Below, one piece after another: positions 7,811 through 18,492 of a stretch of DNA of 64,000 nucleotides. The translations under genes and the position numbers were made by a program. How positions within the stretch are numbered: position 1 is the stretch's first letter; each line of letters starts with the position of its first letter. The stretch comes from Duganella sp. CF458 (GTDB taxonomy: Bacteria; Pseudomonadota; Gammaproteobacteria; Burkholderiales; Burkholderiaceae_D): NCBI RefSeq assembly GCF_900113115.1, contig NZ_FOOF01000002.1, positions 186,001-250,000 of the forward strand, read 5' to 3'. The notes beneath the pieces were generated by a model, which saw only the letters and a list, made by a program, of their open reading frames with translations, was not told the origin of the DNA and did no database searches.

Positions 7811-9115
7811 TTATTGGGTGACCGGCACCGGCACGCCGTTGCGGTATTCGGCCGGCACTTCGACCCGCTCGAACCAGGACGGCCCGTTGCCGAAATCGAT
7901 GGTCAACTGGCCGGTCACGCCATCGAGCTGGAAGCGGCGCTGCGGCTGGATGGCGATCTCGCGGGCGATGCGGAAGGCGTCGATCCCCAGCGCATACACC
8001 CGCTCCATATCGGCGCTGATGCGCGCTTCATCGCGCGGAATCGGCTGCGGGTAGGTCATCACCGCCGGATGGTCGCGCTGTACCAGCCATGGCAGGTCGA
8101 GCAAGCGTACGCCATCCAGTTCCGGGCCGGCGCGGTACATGCTGCGGCCAGGATTCAGGGACGAGGTGCCATACAGCGGGATATCGCCCAGCGGAGGCGC
8201 CGACAACGCGATCTTGAGCTGGCGCACCTGGTCCGGGTCCAGCGCTGCGAACAGCAGGCCGGCAGGGTCGCTTTGCAGGCGGCCGCGCAGGGCCACCAGT
8301 TCCGCATCCTGCAGGTAGCCGTTGAGCGGCGTCAGGTCAACGCTGCGTGGACGCAGGCCGAGGCGTTGCAATTGCGCCATCATGGCGCCGGCAATGCGCC
8401 TCTGCCAGGACGAATTGCCCGCGATGACCAGCGCCTTGGCCGAAGGGTTTTCGCGCGCGCCCCAATCGGCCACCTGGCGAGCCTCCTCCTCGATCGACAG
8501 GCCGATCGTCAGCAACTGTGGCGGAATCTGCGGATCGCCGCGCAGCTCGGGGTGGTTCAGCGCAATGGTCGGCTTTTCCACCAGCGGGCTGGCAGCAATG
8601 GCCGTGACCGCGGAACGGGCCAGCGGTCCGACCACCATATCGTTCTTTTCCTGGGCGGTGACATAGGCGGACAGCACTTCCTGCGGCGAATCGCCGGTTT
8701 CCACCACATTGACTGCAAAGCCATGGCTGTCGCGCTCCAGCGCCGCAATGAAACCGGCGCGCAAGGCATCGGCAGCACGGCCAAGCGCTTCGGAACGCAG
8801 CGGCAGCAGCAGCGCAATGCGGAACGCCCGCTTGTCGTCGGCATTTTCCGCCGGCTGCGGGACGACCTGCATGATGCCTGGCGGCCGTGCCACATCTTCC
8901 GGCGAAGGCACCGAGAAAGTTTCGACCACGGCTTCCGGCTCCGGCGGCGGCGCAGGTTTTGGCCGCGGCGCCTTGGCAACGGCCGGCGGCGCACTTGTCA
9001 CCGACGTGATTGGCGCGCACAATCCCCCGGGCGCGTCGCACGGCGTGCTACAAGCGCTGGCCAGCGCGGCCGTGGCAACGCCGAGTATCAGTTTCTTGAT
9101 ATTTTTAAACAGCAT
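7811..9115 (-). CDS. lpoA: Penicillin-binding protein activator LpoA, short form
   Basis: The N-terminus is a lipoprotein signal with lipobox LASAC (lipidated Cys22), then a proline-rich linker (about residues 40-75) and a periplasmic-binding-protein-like fold (about 90-430; FRIALLLPLRSEALGRAADALRAG, VGPLARSAV, LYGTSSLNPG). LpoA activates the bifunctional synthase PBP1A from the outer membrane. At 434 residues it lacks the N-terminal TPR-like domain of the roughly 680-residue E. coli protein. rsmI is divergent with only ten bases between start codons, so their promoters must overlap coding sequence. Confidence 0.88.
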   Translation of the reverse strand: MLFKNIKKLILGVATAALASACSTPCDAPGGLCAPITSVTSAPPAVAKAPRPKPAPPPEPEAVVETFSVPSPEDVARPPGIMQVVPQPAENADDKRAFRIALLLPLRSEALGRAADALRAGFIAALERDSHGFAVNVVETGDSPQEVLSAYVTAQEKNDMVVGPLARSAVTAIAASPLVEKPTIALNHPELRGDPQIPPQLLTIGLSIEEEARQVADWGARENPSAKALVIAGNSSWQRRIAGAMMAQLQRLGLRPRSVDLTPLNGYLQDAELVALRGRLQSDPAGLLFAALDPDQVRQLKIALSAPPLGDIPLYGTSSLNPGRSMYRAGPELDGVRLLDLPWLVQRDHPAVMTYPQPIPRDEARISADMERVYALGIDAFRIAREIAIQPQRRFQLDGVTGQLTIDFGNGPSWFERVEVPAEYRNGVPVPVTQ

Positions 9116-9125
9116 TCTTCCCCCA

Positions 9126-10028
9126 ATGACAGCACAAGTATCCAGCCCTCTCGCCAGTTTACCAATCCTCGGCGAGACCGCCCACCAAAATTATCCTACG
9201 GCAACTCTATACGTGGTGGCCACGCCAATTGGCAACGTGACCGACATCAGCCTGCGAGCCTTGCATGTGCTGTCGCTGGTCGACGCGGTGGCCTGTGAAG
9301 ATACGCGCAACACCGCCCAGCTGATGAACCGCTTCGGCCTGCACAAGCCCTTGATTGCGGCCCATATGCACAACGAGCGCGAAGCGGCCGAAGGCCTGGT
9401 TGCCCGCTTGCAGGCGGGCGAACGCATTGCCCTGGTGTCGGACGCCGGCACGCCCGCAGTCTCCGACCCCGGCGCCCGGATAGTGGACGCCGTGCGCGCG
9501 GCCGGCTTGCGCGTCATGCCCCTGCCGGGCGCCTCGGCCGCCGTGGCTGCACTGTCGGCCAGTGGACTGGTGAACGACCAGTTCCACTTTGTTGGTTTTT
9601 TGCCATCAAAGGCCAAGCAGCGCGAAACGGCACTGCAGGGCTTGGTGGCCGCGCCAGCCACGCTGGTGTTTTATGAAGCCCCGCACCGTATTGTCGAGTG
9701 CGCCCAGGCGCTGGCCGATGTCTTCGGCACCGAACGCCAGGTCGTGTTCGCCCGCGAAGTGACCAAGCTGTTCGAGCAGATCCACCGCTGCCCGCTGGGC
9801 GACGCCGTGGCCTGGCTGAAAACCGACGCCAACCACGAAAAAGGCGAATTCGTGGTGCTAGTCGAAGGCGCCCCGCCAGCCGACGAAGGCCAGGACGCCG
9901 AAACCGACCGCATCCTGCAAATCCTGCTCGCCGAGTTGCCAGTAAAACAATCCGCCGCCCTCGCCGCCCAGATCACCGGCAAGAAAAAGAACGCCCTCTA
10001 CGACCGCGCCCTCGAGCTCAAGCAGTAA
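9126..10028 (+). CDS. rsmI: 16S rRNA (cytidine(1402)-2'-O)-methyltransferase
   Basis: RsmI methylates C1402 in the decoding centre of 16S rRNA using S-adenosylmethionine. The 300-residue protein shows the tetrapyrrole-methylase-type fold: LYVVATPIGNVTDIS near the N-terminus, ACEDTRNTAQL, LVSDAGTPAVSDPGARIV, MPLPGASAAVAALSASG and FYEAPHRI. The ATG at 9126 was chosen; the open frame upstream only mirrors lpoA. Its TAA stop lies inside the left arm of a long inverted repeat. Confidence 0.95.
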   Translation: MTAQVSSPLASLPILGETAHQNYPTATLYVVATPIGNVTDISLRALHVLSLVDAVACEDTRNTAQLMNRFGLHKPLIAAHMHNEREAAEGLVARLQAGERIALVSDAGTPAVSDPGARIVDAVRAAGLRVMPLPGASAAVAALSASGLVNDQFHFVGFLPSKAKQRETALQGLVAAPATLVFYEAPHRIVECAQALADVFGTERQVVFAREVTKLFEQIHRCPLGDAVAWLKTDANHEKGEFVVLVEGAPPADEGQDAETDRILQILLAELPVKQSAALAAQITGKKKNALYDRALELKQ

Positions 10029-10099
10029 AAAAATAAATGGGGACGTACCCCATTTATTTAGCAACTAATTAAATGGGGTACGTCCCCATTTATTTTTTA
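10026..10099. repeat. Inverted repeat with ~30-bp arms between convergent genes (REP-like)
   Basis: The left arm (10026-10056) and right arm (10070-10099) are reverse complements apart from one extra A, separated by 13 bases. Each arm is itself nearly palindromic around GGGGACGTACCCC, so the element can fold as one long hairpin or two small ones. The stop codons of both convergent genes (TAA at 10026 and its mirror at 10099) fall inside the arms. A/T-rich arm ends give a U-run on either transcript, so it could also be a bidirectional terminator. Confidence 0.85.
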
Positions 10100-10657
10100 C
10101 CATTTGCAGCCGCTGTCTTTCTTGTCCATCATCAGGTAGAGCGGGGCCAGCAGGCCGCCGGGGATGCCGTCTTTGCAGTTGGGGCGGGCGGCGTTCTGGA
10201 TTTGGCGGGCCAGCTTTTCGTCGCGGGTTTCGCGCAACCTGGGCTGGGATGTGTCCAGCTCGCCGGCAATGTCGCGTGCGGCGACTTTCGCGGCTTCGCG
10301 GTCGAATAGCGGCGCCGGCCCCGGCGTAGCGGGCTGCAAGACCAGCGTGGATTCACGGGGCGGCTGGACCGCCAGCATTGACTCCTCCTTTGATGCCTTC
10401 TTGCGCGTGTCTGCACGACGCGGCTGGCGGCGCGGTGCGGCGGTCGTCGTGCGCTCAGGCTTGCTCGCTAGCTCCGGCTGTGGCTCGGGCGGTACAGGCG
10501 GCGCAACGATCCTTACCTCCACCTTCGTCAGCCAAGTTCGCGAATCGGCAACATCGCGGGGTTCAGGCAGCCGTACAAACATCACTGCCGCCAAGTGCAG
10601 TAGTAAAGAAATAACGATACCGGCTGCAATGCGCCATCGCGGCGTTCGATAAGGCAT
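10097..10657 (-). CDS. TonB-like N-terminally anchored proline-rich protein, function unknown
   Basis: The 186-residue protein has a short basic N-terminus, one membrane segment (about residues 10-29), and then a periplasmic region rich in proline, arginine and lysine (PPVPPEPQPEL; RRQPRRADTRKK), the layout of TonB-type energy transducers. The usual TonB C-terminal domain is absent; the end (NCKDGIPGGLLAPLYLMMDKK..GCKW) has two cysteines that may pair. I do not recognise a named family. It stands alone between the inverted repeat and the tRNA. Confidence 0.65.
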   Translation of the reverse strand: MPYRTPRWRIAAGIVISLLLHLAAVMFVRLPEPRDVADSRTWLTKVEVRIVAPPVPPEPQPELASKPERTTTAAPRRQPRRADTRKKASKEESMLAVQPPRESTLVLQPATPGPAPLFDREAAKVAARDIAGELDTSQPRLRETRDEKLARQIQNAARPNCKDGIPGGLLAPLYLMMDKKDSGCKW

Positions 10658-10685
10658 TCAAGTTCTCCAACTTTTAAATTGGGGG

Positions 10686-10714
10686 TTGACGATCCCCAGC
10701 CCAGCTTGTATTAT
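10686..10714 (+). promoter_or_regulatory. tRNA-Pro promoter
   Basis: TTGACG (10686-10691) and TATTAT (10709-10714) are separated by exactly 17 bases, with predicted transcription start about 10721, four bases before the mature tRNA. This is the clearest sigma70-type promoter in the window. Confidence 0.8.
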
Positions 10715-10724
10715 CTTGCTTCTT

Positions 10725-10801
10725 CGGAGTGTAGCGCAGCCCGGTAGCGCATCTGCTTTGGGAGCAGAGGGTCCAAGGTTCGAATCCTTGTACTCCGACC
10801 A
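10725..10801 (+). tRNA. tRNA-Pro (anticodon UGG)
   Basis: A 77-base cloverleaf with encoded CCA. The acceptor stem CGGAGTG pairs with TACTCCG (one G-U). The D-arm is GCGCAGCCCGGTAGCGC. The anticodon stem-loop is TCTGC-TTTGGGA-GCAGA with anticodon TGG, and the T-arm contains GGTTCGAATCC. A leading promoter and a trailing terminator are both visible. Confidence 0.97.
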
Positions 10802-10809
10802 AGTTTCAG

Positions 10810-10844
10810 AAAAAAGACCTGCATTCGTGCAGGTCTTTTTTTTT
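10810..10844 (+). terminator. Rho-independent terminator of tRNA-Pro
   Basis: The stem aaaaaagacctgca/tgcaggtctttttt closes a TTCG tetraloop and is followed by further T residues. This is a textbook intrinsic terminator directly after the tRNA. Confidence 0.93.
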
Positions 10845-10863
10845 CTGCATTAGGATCAGAGCC

Positions 10864-11565
10864 ATGTACACCTGCCCTTGCTGCGGATATGCCACCTTCG
10901 CCGGCGCTCCCGGCTCACTTGCAACGTGCCCTGTCTGCGGCTGGCACGACGACCTGCCGCAACTCTACTCCCCCTTCCTCGCCAGCGGCGCAAATGTACA
11001 CAACCTGGCCGAAGCCCAGGTGCGTCATGTGCAATTCGGCGGCGCGCAAGCTGGCGCTGAACATGTACGCGATCCGCATTGGTTCCCGCTGTGGCAACAG
11101 AAAACGGATTTCCCCGACAGCGAGCCGCTCCCCGCTGCCACCACCTACGATCTGTACTACTGGCTGCGCACGCCGCAAGCATCGGTCCCTGAGCAACCGG
11201 TCGGCCTGCGCCGCGTGCGCAACCGCATCATCGAATACCTGGAACTGGCCAGCTCATTCGATGCGCAACGGCAGTTGCAGGCCAGCGCACCTGGCATGTC
11301 GGCAGCGGACGAAGTGCTGAATCAATGGGAAGACTGGGTTACGCCGGACTGGAAGCAGCATTTCACTGAACCAGTCTTCTCGGCGGAAGAGCGCAACGGC
11401 ATCGCACAGTTTGCGCGCGTGTGGCGTGAAATCTCGGATGGAGCGCCGCACCCCCTGCCGCGCCTGGAAACGCTGTTCGCAACGCCCAACTGGCAATCGC
11501 TGCAGCGCGCGGCGGCCACGCTGCTGGCAGTTTTCCTGCTGCGCGGCCGCTCGGACGAGAACTGA
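10864..11565 (+). CDS. CPCC-type cysteine-rich (zinc-ribbon) protein
   Basis: The 233-residue protein begins with two cysteine pairs, YTCPCCGY (C4, C6, C7) and ATCPVCGWHDD (about residues 21-26), the cysteine-rich CPCC domain, probably a zinc ribbon. The motif FASGANVHNLAEAQ, also typical of CPCC proteins, follows. The remaining C-terminal ~160 residues are mostly helical and unrecognised. No signal peptide or membrane segment is visible. The gene starts 20 bases after the tRNA terminator and converges on liuE, abutting its stop. Role unknown. Confidence 0.75.
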   Translation: MYTCPCCGYATFAGAPGSLATCPVCGWHDDLPQLYSPFLASGANVHNLAEAQVRHVQFGGAQAGAEHVRDPHWFPLWQQKTDFPDSEPLPAATTYDLYYWLRTPQASVPEQPVGLRRVRNRIIEYLELASSFDAQRQLQASAPGMSAADEVLNQWEDWVTPDWKQHFTEPVFSAEERNGIAQFARVWREISDGAPHPLPRLETLFATPNWQSLQRAAATLLAVFLLRGRSDEN

Positions 11566-12474
11566 TTATCCGGCGCGCTTGGCGGCGATTGCATTGCCCG
11601 CGCGGCTGGCGGCCTTGCGGCCGAGGAAGTTGGAGATGAACTGGCCGGCGTCGACCACTTTGTCCAGGTCCACGCCGGTTTCGATGCCGAGGCCATTCAT
11701 CATGTAGATCACGTCTTCGGTAGCGACGTTGCCGGTAGCGCCCTTGGCATAAGGGCAGCCGCCCAGGCCCGACACGGAGGAGTGGAAGATCTCGATTCCC
11801 AGCTCCATCGAGGCGTAGATATTCGCCAGCGCCTGGCCATAGGTATCGTGGAAGTGGCCGGCCAGCGAGTTGGCGCGGAATTCCTTGATTGCGCGCTCCA
11901 TCACCGCCTGCGTCTTACGCGGGGTCGACACGCCGATGGTATCGGCAATATCGATCTCGTCGCAACCCAGGTCGCGCATGCGGCCCACCACGTAAGCCAC
12001 GGAGTCGAGCGGCACTTCGCCCTGGTATGGGCAGCCGAACGCCGTGCTGACCGAAGCGCGCAGGCGCAAGCCGGCATCCTTGGCGGCCCGTGCAACCGGC
12101 ACGAAGCGTTCGATCGATTCAGCGATCGAGCAGTTGATGTTCTTTTGCGAGAACGCTTCCGACGCGGCGCCGAAAATCACGACTTCGTTTGCGCCGGCCG
12201 CCAGTGCTGCCTCGAAGCCCTGCATATTTGGAGTCAACGCGGAATAGATCACACCCGGCTTGCGGCTGATGCCGGCCATGACTTCTTTCGAAGTCGCCAT
12301 CTGCGGCACCCACTTCGGCGATACGAAGGACGCCGCTTCGATATTCGGGAAGCCCGCCTCCGTCAGGCGGTTCACCAGCTCGATCTTCACGTCGGCCGGC
12401 ACCTCGCCCTTTTCGTTCTGCAGGCCGTCGCGCGGGCCCACTTCAACAATCTTGACCTTCTTTGGCAAACTCAT
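11566..12474 (-). CDS. liuE: Hydroxymethylglutaryl-CoA lyase
   Basis: This enzyme cleaves HMG-CoA to acetyl-CoA and acetoacetate, the last step of leucine catabolism (also called mvaB). The 302-residue TIM barrel has VEVGPRDGLQNE at residues 11-22 (metal and catalytic R-D), the metal motif GHFHDTYGQALAN, and the signature SVSGLGGCPYAKGATGN with the active-site cysteine. It is the last gene of the operon and starts one base after ghrA. Confidence 0.95.
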   Translation of the reverse strand: MSLPKKVKIVEVGPRDGLQNEKGEVPADVKIELVNRLTEAGFPNIEAASFVSPKWVPQMATSKEVMAGISRKPGVIYSALTPNMQGFEAALAAGANEVVIFGAASEAFSQKNINCSIAESIERFVPVARAAKDAGLRLRASVSTAFGCPYQGEVPLDSVAYVVGRMRDLGCDEIDIADTIGVSTPRKTQAVMERAIKEFRANSLAGHFHDTYGQALANIYASMELGIEIFHSSVSGLGGCPYAKGATGNVATEDVIYMMNGLGIETGVDLDKVVDAGQFISNFLGRKAASRAGNAIAAKRAG

Positions 12475-12475
12475 T

Positions 12476-13411
12476 TCAGTATCCCTTTGTGCGATTGATT
12501 ACATCGGCGACTTCCTCGCCGCGTGCATGCTGGCGCATCTTGCCAACCATCTGCTCAAGGCTTTCACGCCGCAGCGTCAGTGCGGAAATATGCGGCGTGA
12601 TCGTGATGCGCGGTTCCATCCAGAACGGATGCTGCGCCGGCAGTGGTTCATTGCGGAACACATCCAACGTGGCGCCGGCGATGTGGCTGGATTTAATCAG
12701 CGGCAGCAGGTCCGGCTCGGAGATATGCGCACCGCGACCAACGTTGATGATGTATGAGCCTTGCGGCATCTTCATCATGTTCGAGCGGTTAAGAATATGG
12801 ATGGTTTCTTCGGTCAAGGGCAGCATGCACACCACCACGCGCGATGAGCCGAGGAAGCCGTCCAGTCCGGCCTCGCCGTGGAAGGACTCAACGCCAGCCA
12901 GCGACTTCGGGGAACGGCTCCAGGCGCGTAGCGGGAAGCCGAAAGGCTTGAGCGCTTCGATCACATGCGCGCCAAGCGCGCCTACGCCCATCACGCCGAC
13001 CGAAAAATCGGCCTTGTCGCGCGCTTCCAGCTGCAACCAGGCGCCGGCACGCGCCTGCGTTTCGTATTCGTCGAGTCGGCGGAAGTAACGCAGCACGGCA
13101 TGCGTGACGTATTCCGCCATCTGGATGCCCATGCCGGCATCATTCAGGCGCACGATCGGGATATGCGGCGGAATCGCGTGCGAATACTTCATGATCGCAT
13201 CGGCCCCGGCGCCGGTCAGGAAAATCGCCTTGACGCGCGCCAGGTCGGCCAGCATGGATTGCGGCGGTGTCCACAGCACGGCATAGTCGCAGGCCGCAAT
13301 CTCGCCGACGCCTTCGCGCCATACGACGACTTCCGCCTCCGGCATCAACTCGGCGAAGTCCTTGAGCCACGGCGCGGTATTGCCATCCGCGCGATACAGC
13401 AGGATGCGCAT
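12476..13411 (-). CDS. ghrA: Glyoxylate/hydroxypyruvate reductase A-type dehydrogenase
   Basis: The 311-residue protein belongs to the D-2-hydroxyacid dehydrogenase superfamily. It has the NAD(P) Rossmann motif VGVMGVGALGAHV (about residues 138-150), the catalytic arginine region INVGRGAHI, the ATLDVFRNEPLPAQHPFW segment with catalytic glutamate, and ITPHISALT with the catalytic histidine. It resembles E. coli GhrA, which reduces glyoxylate and hydroxypyruvate. Its place inside a leucine-degradation operon is unexplained; a 2-oxoacid intermediate or glyoxylate detoxification is possible. Spacing to liuD (11 bases) and liuE (1 base) shows it belongs to the operon. Confidence 0.88.
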   Translation of the reverse strand: MRILLYRADGNTAPWLKDFAELMPEAEVVVWREGVGEIAACDYAVLWTPPQSMLADLARVKAIFLTGAGADAIMKYSHAIPPHIPIVRLNDAGMGIQMAEYVTHAVLRYFRRLDEYETQARAGAWLQLEARDKADFSVGVMGVGALGAHVIEALKPFGFPLRAWSRSPKSLAGVESFHGEAGLDGFLGSSRVVVCMLPLTEETIHILNRSNMMKMPQGSYIINVGRGAHISEPDLLPLIKSSHIAGATLDVFRNEPLPAQHPFWMEPRITITPHISALTLRRESLEQMVGKMRQHARGEEVADVINRTKGY

Positions 13412-13422
13412 TCCGCTTCTCC

Positions 13423-15453
<2,031 letters not shown>

Positions 15454-15483
15454 GTCTCTCTCTACTCTTTTTTGGATTTGTTC

Positions 15484-16524
15484 TTAGCAGCCGCAGGCTT
15501 CTTTTTGTACCGAGTCCAGTACCGCACCGCGGGTCGGCAGGCCCAGTTTGGCCAGCAGTGCGCGGTCGTCGTTGGCTTCCGGATTGTCGGTGGTCAGCAG
15601 CTTGTCGCCGTAGAAGATCGAGTTGGCGCCGGCCATGAAGCACATGGCTTGCACGGCTTCGCCCAGTTCGCGGCGGCCGGCGGAAAGGCGCACGCGCGCT
15701 TTCGGCATGGTGATGCGGGCGATGGCGATGGTGCGCACGAATTCCAGCGGGTCCAGCTTGTCCAGGCCGTGCAGCGGGGTGCCTTCCACCTGCACCAGGT
15801 GGTTGACCGGTACCGACTCAGGGTAGGGATTCAGGTTGGCCAGCTGGGCGATCAGGCCTGCGCGCTGTTCGCGCGTTTCGCCCATGCCCACGATGCCGCC
15901 GCAGCACACCTTCAGGCCGGCGCTGCGCACGTGGCCCAGGGTGTCCAGGCGATCCTGGTACTGGCGGGTGGAAATCACGTTGTCGTAGAAGTCCGGCGAG
16001 GTGTCCAGGTTGTGGTTGTAGTAGTCCAGGCCCGCATCCTTCAGGCGCTGCGCCTGGTCGGCTTCCAGCATGCCCAGGGTGGCGCAGGTCTCCAGGCCCA
16101 TGGCCTTCACTTCACGCACCATGGTTTCGACTTTTTCCATGTCGCGCTCTTTCGGGCTGCGCCATGCCGCGCCCATGCAGAAACGGGTGGCGCCGTTGTC
16201 CTTCGCCTGCTTGGCGGCGTCCAGCACGGTGTCCAGGTCCAGGATCTTCTTGGCTTCCACGCCGGTGTCGTAGCGTGCTGCCTGCGGGCAGTAGCCGCAG
16301 TCCTCTTCGCAGCCGCCGGTCTTGATCGAGAGCAGGGTCGCCAGTTCGACGTCGCCGTCCGGCCAGTGGGCGCGGTGGGCTTCCTGTGCGCGGAACATCA
16401 AATCGTTGAATGGCAGTTCGTACAGTGCCATCACGTCTTCCAGGGGCCAGGTGGCGGCTTCCGGCAGCTTGATGGCGGCGGTTGGACGGTGCAGTTGGAC
16501 GGCTTTCGGTTCTTGCAGGGACAT
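15484..16524 (-). CDS. bioB: Biotin synthase (radical SAM)
   Basis: BioB inserts sulfur into dethiobiotin. The 346-residue protein carries the radical SAM cysteines C72, C76 and C79 in [20 protein letters not shown], the [10 protein letters not shown] motif, and the conserved cysteine in [14 protein letters not shown] that ligates the [2Fe-2S] cluster. It is fourth in the bioA-bioF-bioD-bioB run, 12 bases after bioD. Confidence 0.97.
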   Translation of the reverse strand: MSLQEPKAVQLHRPTAAIKLPEAATWPLEDVMALYELPFNDLMFRAQEAHRAHWPDGDVELATLLSIKTGGCEEDCGYCPQAARYDTGVEAKKILDLDTVLDAAKQAKDNGATRFCMGAAWRSPKERDMEKVETMVREVKAMGLETCATLGMLEADQAQRLKDAGLDYYNHNLDTSPDFYDNVISTRQYQDRLDTLGHVRSAGLKVCCGGIVGMGETREQRAGLIAQLANLNPYPESVPVNHLVQVEGTPLHGLDKLDPLEFVRTIAIARITMPKARVRLSAGRRELGEAVQAMCFMAGANSIFYGDKLLTTDNPEANDDRALLAKLGLPTRGAVLDSVQKEACGC

Positions 16525-16536
16525 GTTCTTCCTCTC

Positions 16537-17304
16537 TTACTTAGTGCGGCGGCCCGGCCAGTTTGGCAGGGACGTGAAGTTCAGGTATTCGGCAGCGGCG
16601 GCGGCAGTCGGTTTTGCCAGTCGCGGAATGCGGCCGAGCAGCGGCGCGGGAATGCGCGCTGCCAATGCGGCGATATTCTCGTCCGCGAAATTCATTTCAA
16701 ATTCCAGTGTGTTGGCAACCCAGCCTGCCACCTTCAGGCCGCGCGACTCGATCGCTTCCAGGGTCAGCAGCGCGTGGTTGATACAGCCCAGGCGCAGGCC
16801 CACCACTAGCACCACCGGCAGCGCAAGCTGTTCGGCCAGGTCGGCGGTATCGAAGTCGTCGGTCAGCGGCACGCGGAAGCCGCCCACGCCTTCCACCACG
16901 ATGGCATCGGTGGCTGCCGAGATTTCGACGTAGGCTGCCAGGATAGGCACCGGGTCGATCTCGATGCCTTCCAGTGCCGCGGCGATATGCGGTGCAGCCG
17001 GCTCTTTCAGCATGAATGGCGTAGTCAGCGATTGGGGCAAGTGCACGTTGCTTGCTTCGATCAACTGGTCGGCATCGTCGTTGTGCAACTGGCCGTTCTT
17101 CATCACCGCTCCGGCGGCGACGGGTTTCATGCCGCAGGCGCGCGCTCCATTGCGCACCAGGGAGTACAGCATGGCGGAAGACGTCAGGGTCTTGCCGATT
17201 TCGGTGTCGGTGCCCGCCACGAAGCAGGCGAAGCGCGGCGGCAAGCCATCGGCGGCCGCAGCGGCTTGGGGTTCAGGAGCGATGACAGGGTCTTCGAGCG
17301 CCAT
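16537..17304 (-). CDS. bioD: ATP-dependent dethiobiotin synthetase
   Basis: BioD closes the ureido ring of dethiobiotin from 7,8-diaminopelargonate, CO2 and ATP. The 255-residue protein has the P-loop [15 protein letters not shown] near the N-terminus, the GMKPVAAGA segment with the catalytic lysine, and [12 protein letters not shown]. The ATG at 17304 was chosen because AGGACC lies seven bases upstream and the bioF stop one base upstream. A TTG 15 bases earlier would overlap bioF. Confidence 0.93.
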   Translation of the reverse strand: MALEDPVIAPEPQAAAAADGLPPRFACFVAGTDTEIGKTLTSSAMLYSLVRNGARACGMKPVAAGAVMKNGQLHNDDADQLIEASNVHLPQSLTTPFMLKEPAAPHIAAALEGIEIDPVPILAAYVEISAATDAIVVEGVGGFRVPLTDDFDTADLAEQLALPVVLVVGLRLGCINHALLTLEAIESRGLKVAGWVANTLEFEMNFADENIAALAARIPAPLLGRIPRLAKPTAAAAAEYLNFTSLPNWPGRRTK

Positions 17305-17305
17305 A

Positions 17306-18490
17306 TCAGGTCCTTTCAAGTTCGTTGATTGCGTCGGACAGGCGGCGCACGTCGTCGGCTGTGTGGCCGGCGGACAGCGTAATGCGCAGGCGCGCCGTAC
17401 CAGCCGGCACAGTCGGCGGGCGGATGCCGCCTACCCAGATGCCTTGTTCGTACAGCGCGGCGGCCAGCCGCATGGTTTCATCGTTCTCGCCAATAATGAT
17501 TGGCTGGATTGCCGTCTTCGACGGCAGCAGTTGCCAGCGCTTCAGGCGCAGGCTGTCATGCAATTGTGCCACCAGCGATTGCAGGTGGGCGCGGCGCTCG
17601 CGGCCTTCTTCGCCGCAGATAATGTCCATGCTCGCTTGCAGCGCGTGCGCCAGCGCCGGCGGCGCGGCGGTGGTGAAGATATACGGGCGGGCGCGCTGGA
17701 TCAGCGTTTCCACCACCGTGCGGTGTGCGGCCACGAAGGCGCCGCCCACGCCGGCTGCCTTGCCCAGCGTGCCGACATACACCAGGTATGGCGAGCGCAT
17801 GGCGTAATGCTCCAGCGCACCGCGGCCGTTTTCGCCCAGCGTGCCGAAGCCGTGGGCGTCGTCCACCACCAGCCAGGCATTGTGCTGTTCGCACAGGGCC
17901 AGTAGCGCCGGCAGGTCGGCCAGGTCGCCATCCATGCTGAACACCGCGTCGGTGACCACGATCTTGTTGCTGGCGGTGCTGGCGGACAGCAGCGCGCCCA
18001 GCGCAGCCACATCGGCGTGCGGGTAGACCGACAGTTTGGTGCGAGCCAGGCGGGCGCCGTCGATCAGCGATGCATGGTTCAGCGCTTCACTGAAGATTTC
18101 GGTATTCTTGTCGCCCACGGCCAGGCCGGTCACCACGGCCAGGTTGGCCATGTAGCCGGTACAGAAATACAGTGCCTGCGCCTCAACCAGGTGCGGCGAC
18201 TGGAACTCCGCGAGGCGCTGCTCCAGCAGGGTGTGCGCGCGGCTATGGCCGCTGACCAGGTGCGCGGCGCCGCTGCCGGTGCCATACAGCTCAACCCCTT
18301 GCTGCATCGCTTCGGCCACGCGCGGATGCGCTGCCAGGCCAAGGTAGTCGTTGCTGCAGAAGGCCAGCAGCTCCCGGCCGTCGACCATCATGCGCGGCGC
18401 GCAGGCTGTTTCGACCGAGCGCCGTTTGCGGATCAGGTTCCTGTCATCCAGCGCTTGCAGCTGCTGGTTGAGTTTTGCGAGCAGTTCCAT
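17306..18490 (-). CDS. bioF: 8-amino-7-oxononanoate synthase
   Basis: BioF condenses pimeloyl thioester with alanine in a PLP-dependent reaction. The 394-residue protein shows [15 protein letters not shown], the [14 protein letters not shown] motif, D210 and H213 in VVDDAHGFG, and the PLP lysine K244 in [11 protein letters not shown]. The ATG at 18490 is two bases after the bioA stop. A longer open frame running upstream only overlaps bioA and is not the start. Confidence 0.96.
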   Translation of the reverse strand: MELLAKLNQQLQALDDRNLIRKRRSVETACAPRMMVDGRELLAFCSNDYLGLAAHPRVAEAMQQGVELYGTGSGAAHLVSGHSRAHTLLEQRLAEFQSPHLVEAQALYFCTGYMANLAVVTGLAVGDKNTEIFSEALNHASLIDGARLARTKLSVYPHADVAALGALLSASTASNKIVVTDAVFSMDGDLADLPALLALCEQHNAWLVVDDAHGFGTLGENGRGALEHYAMRSPYLVYVGTLGKAAGVGGAFVAAHRTVVETLIQRARPYIFTTAAPPALAHALQASMDIICGEEGRERRAHLQSLVAQLHDSLRLKRWQLLPSKTAIQPIIIGENDETMRLAAALYEQGIWVGGIRPPTVPAGTARLRITLSAGHTADDVRRLSDAINELERT

Positions 18491-18492
18491 GG

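Noticed and set aside
7451..9298. Long plus-strand frame opposite yraN and lpoA.
   Set aside because: Low-complexity His/Arg/Gly composition typical of antisense shadows; the minus-strand genes have clear family motifs.
10810..10844. A small RNA gene overlapping the tRNA terminator.
   Set aside because: The hairpin with T-run is fully explained as the tRNA-Pro terminator, and no separate promoter is present.
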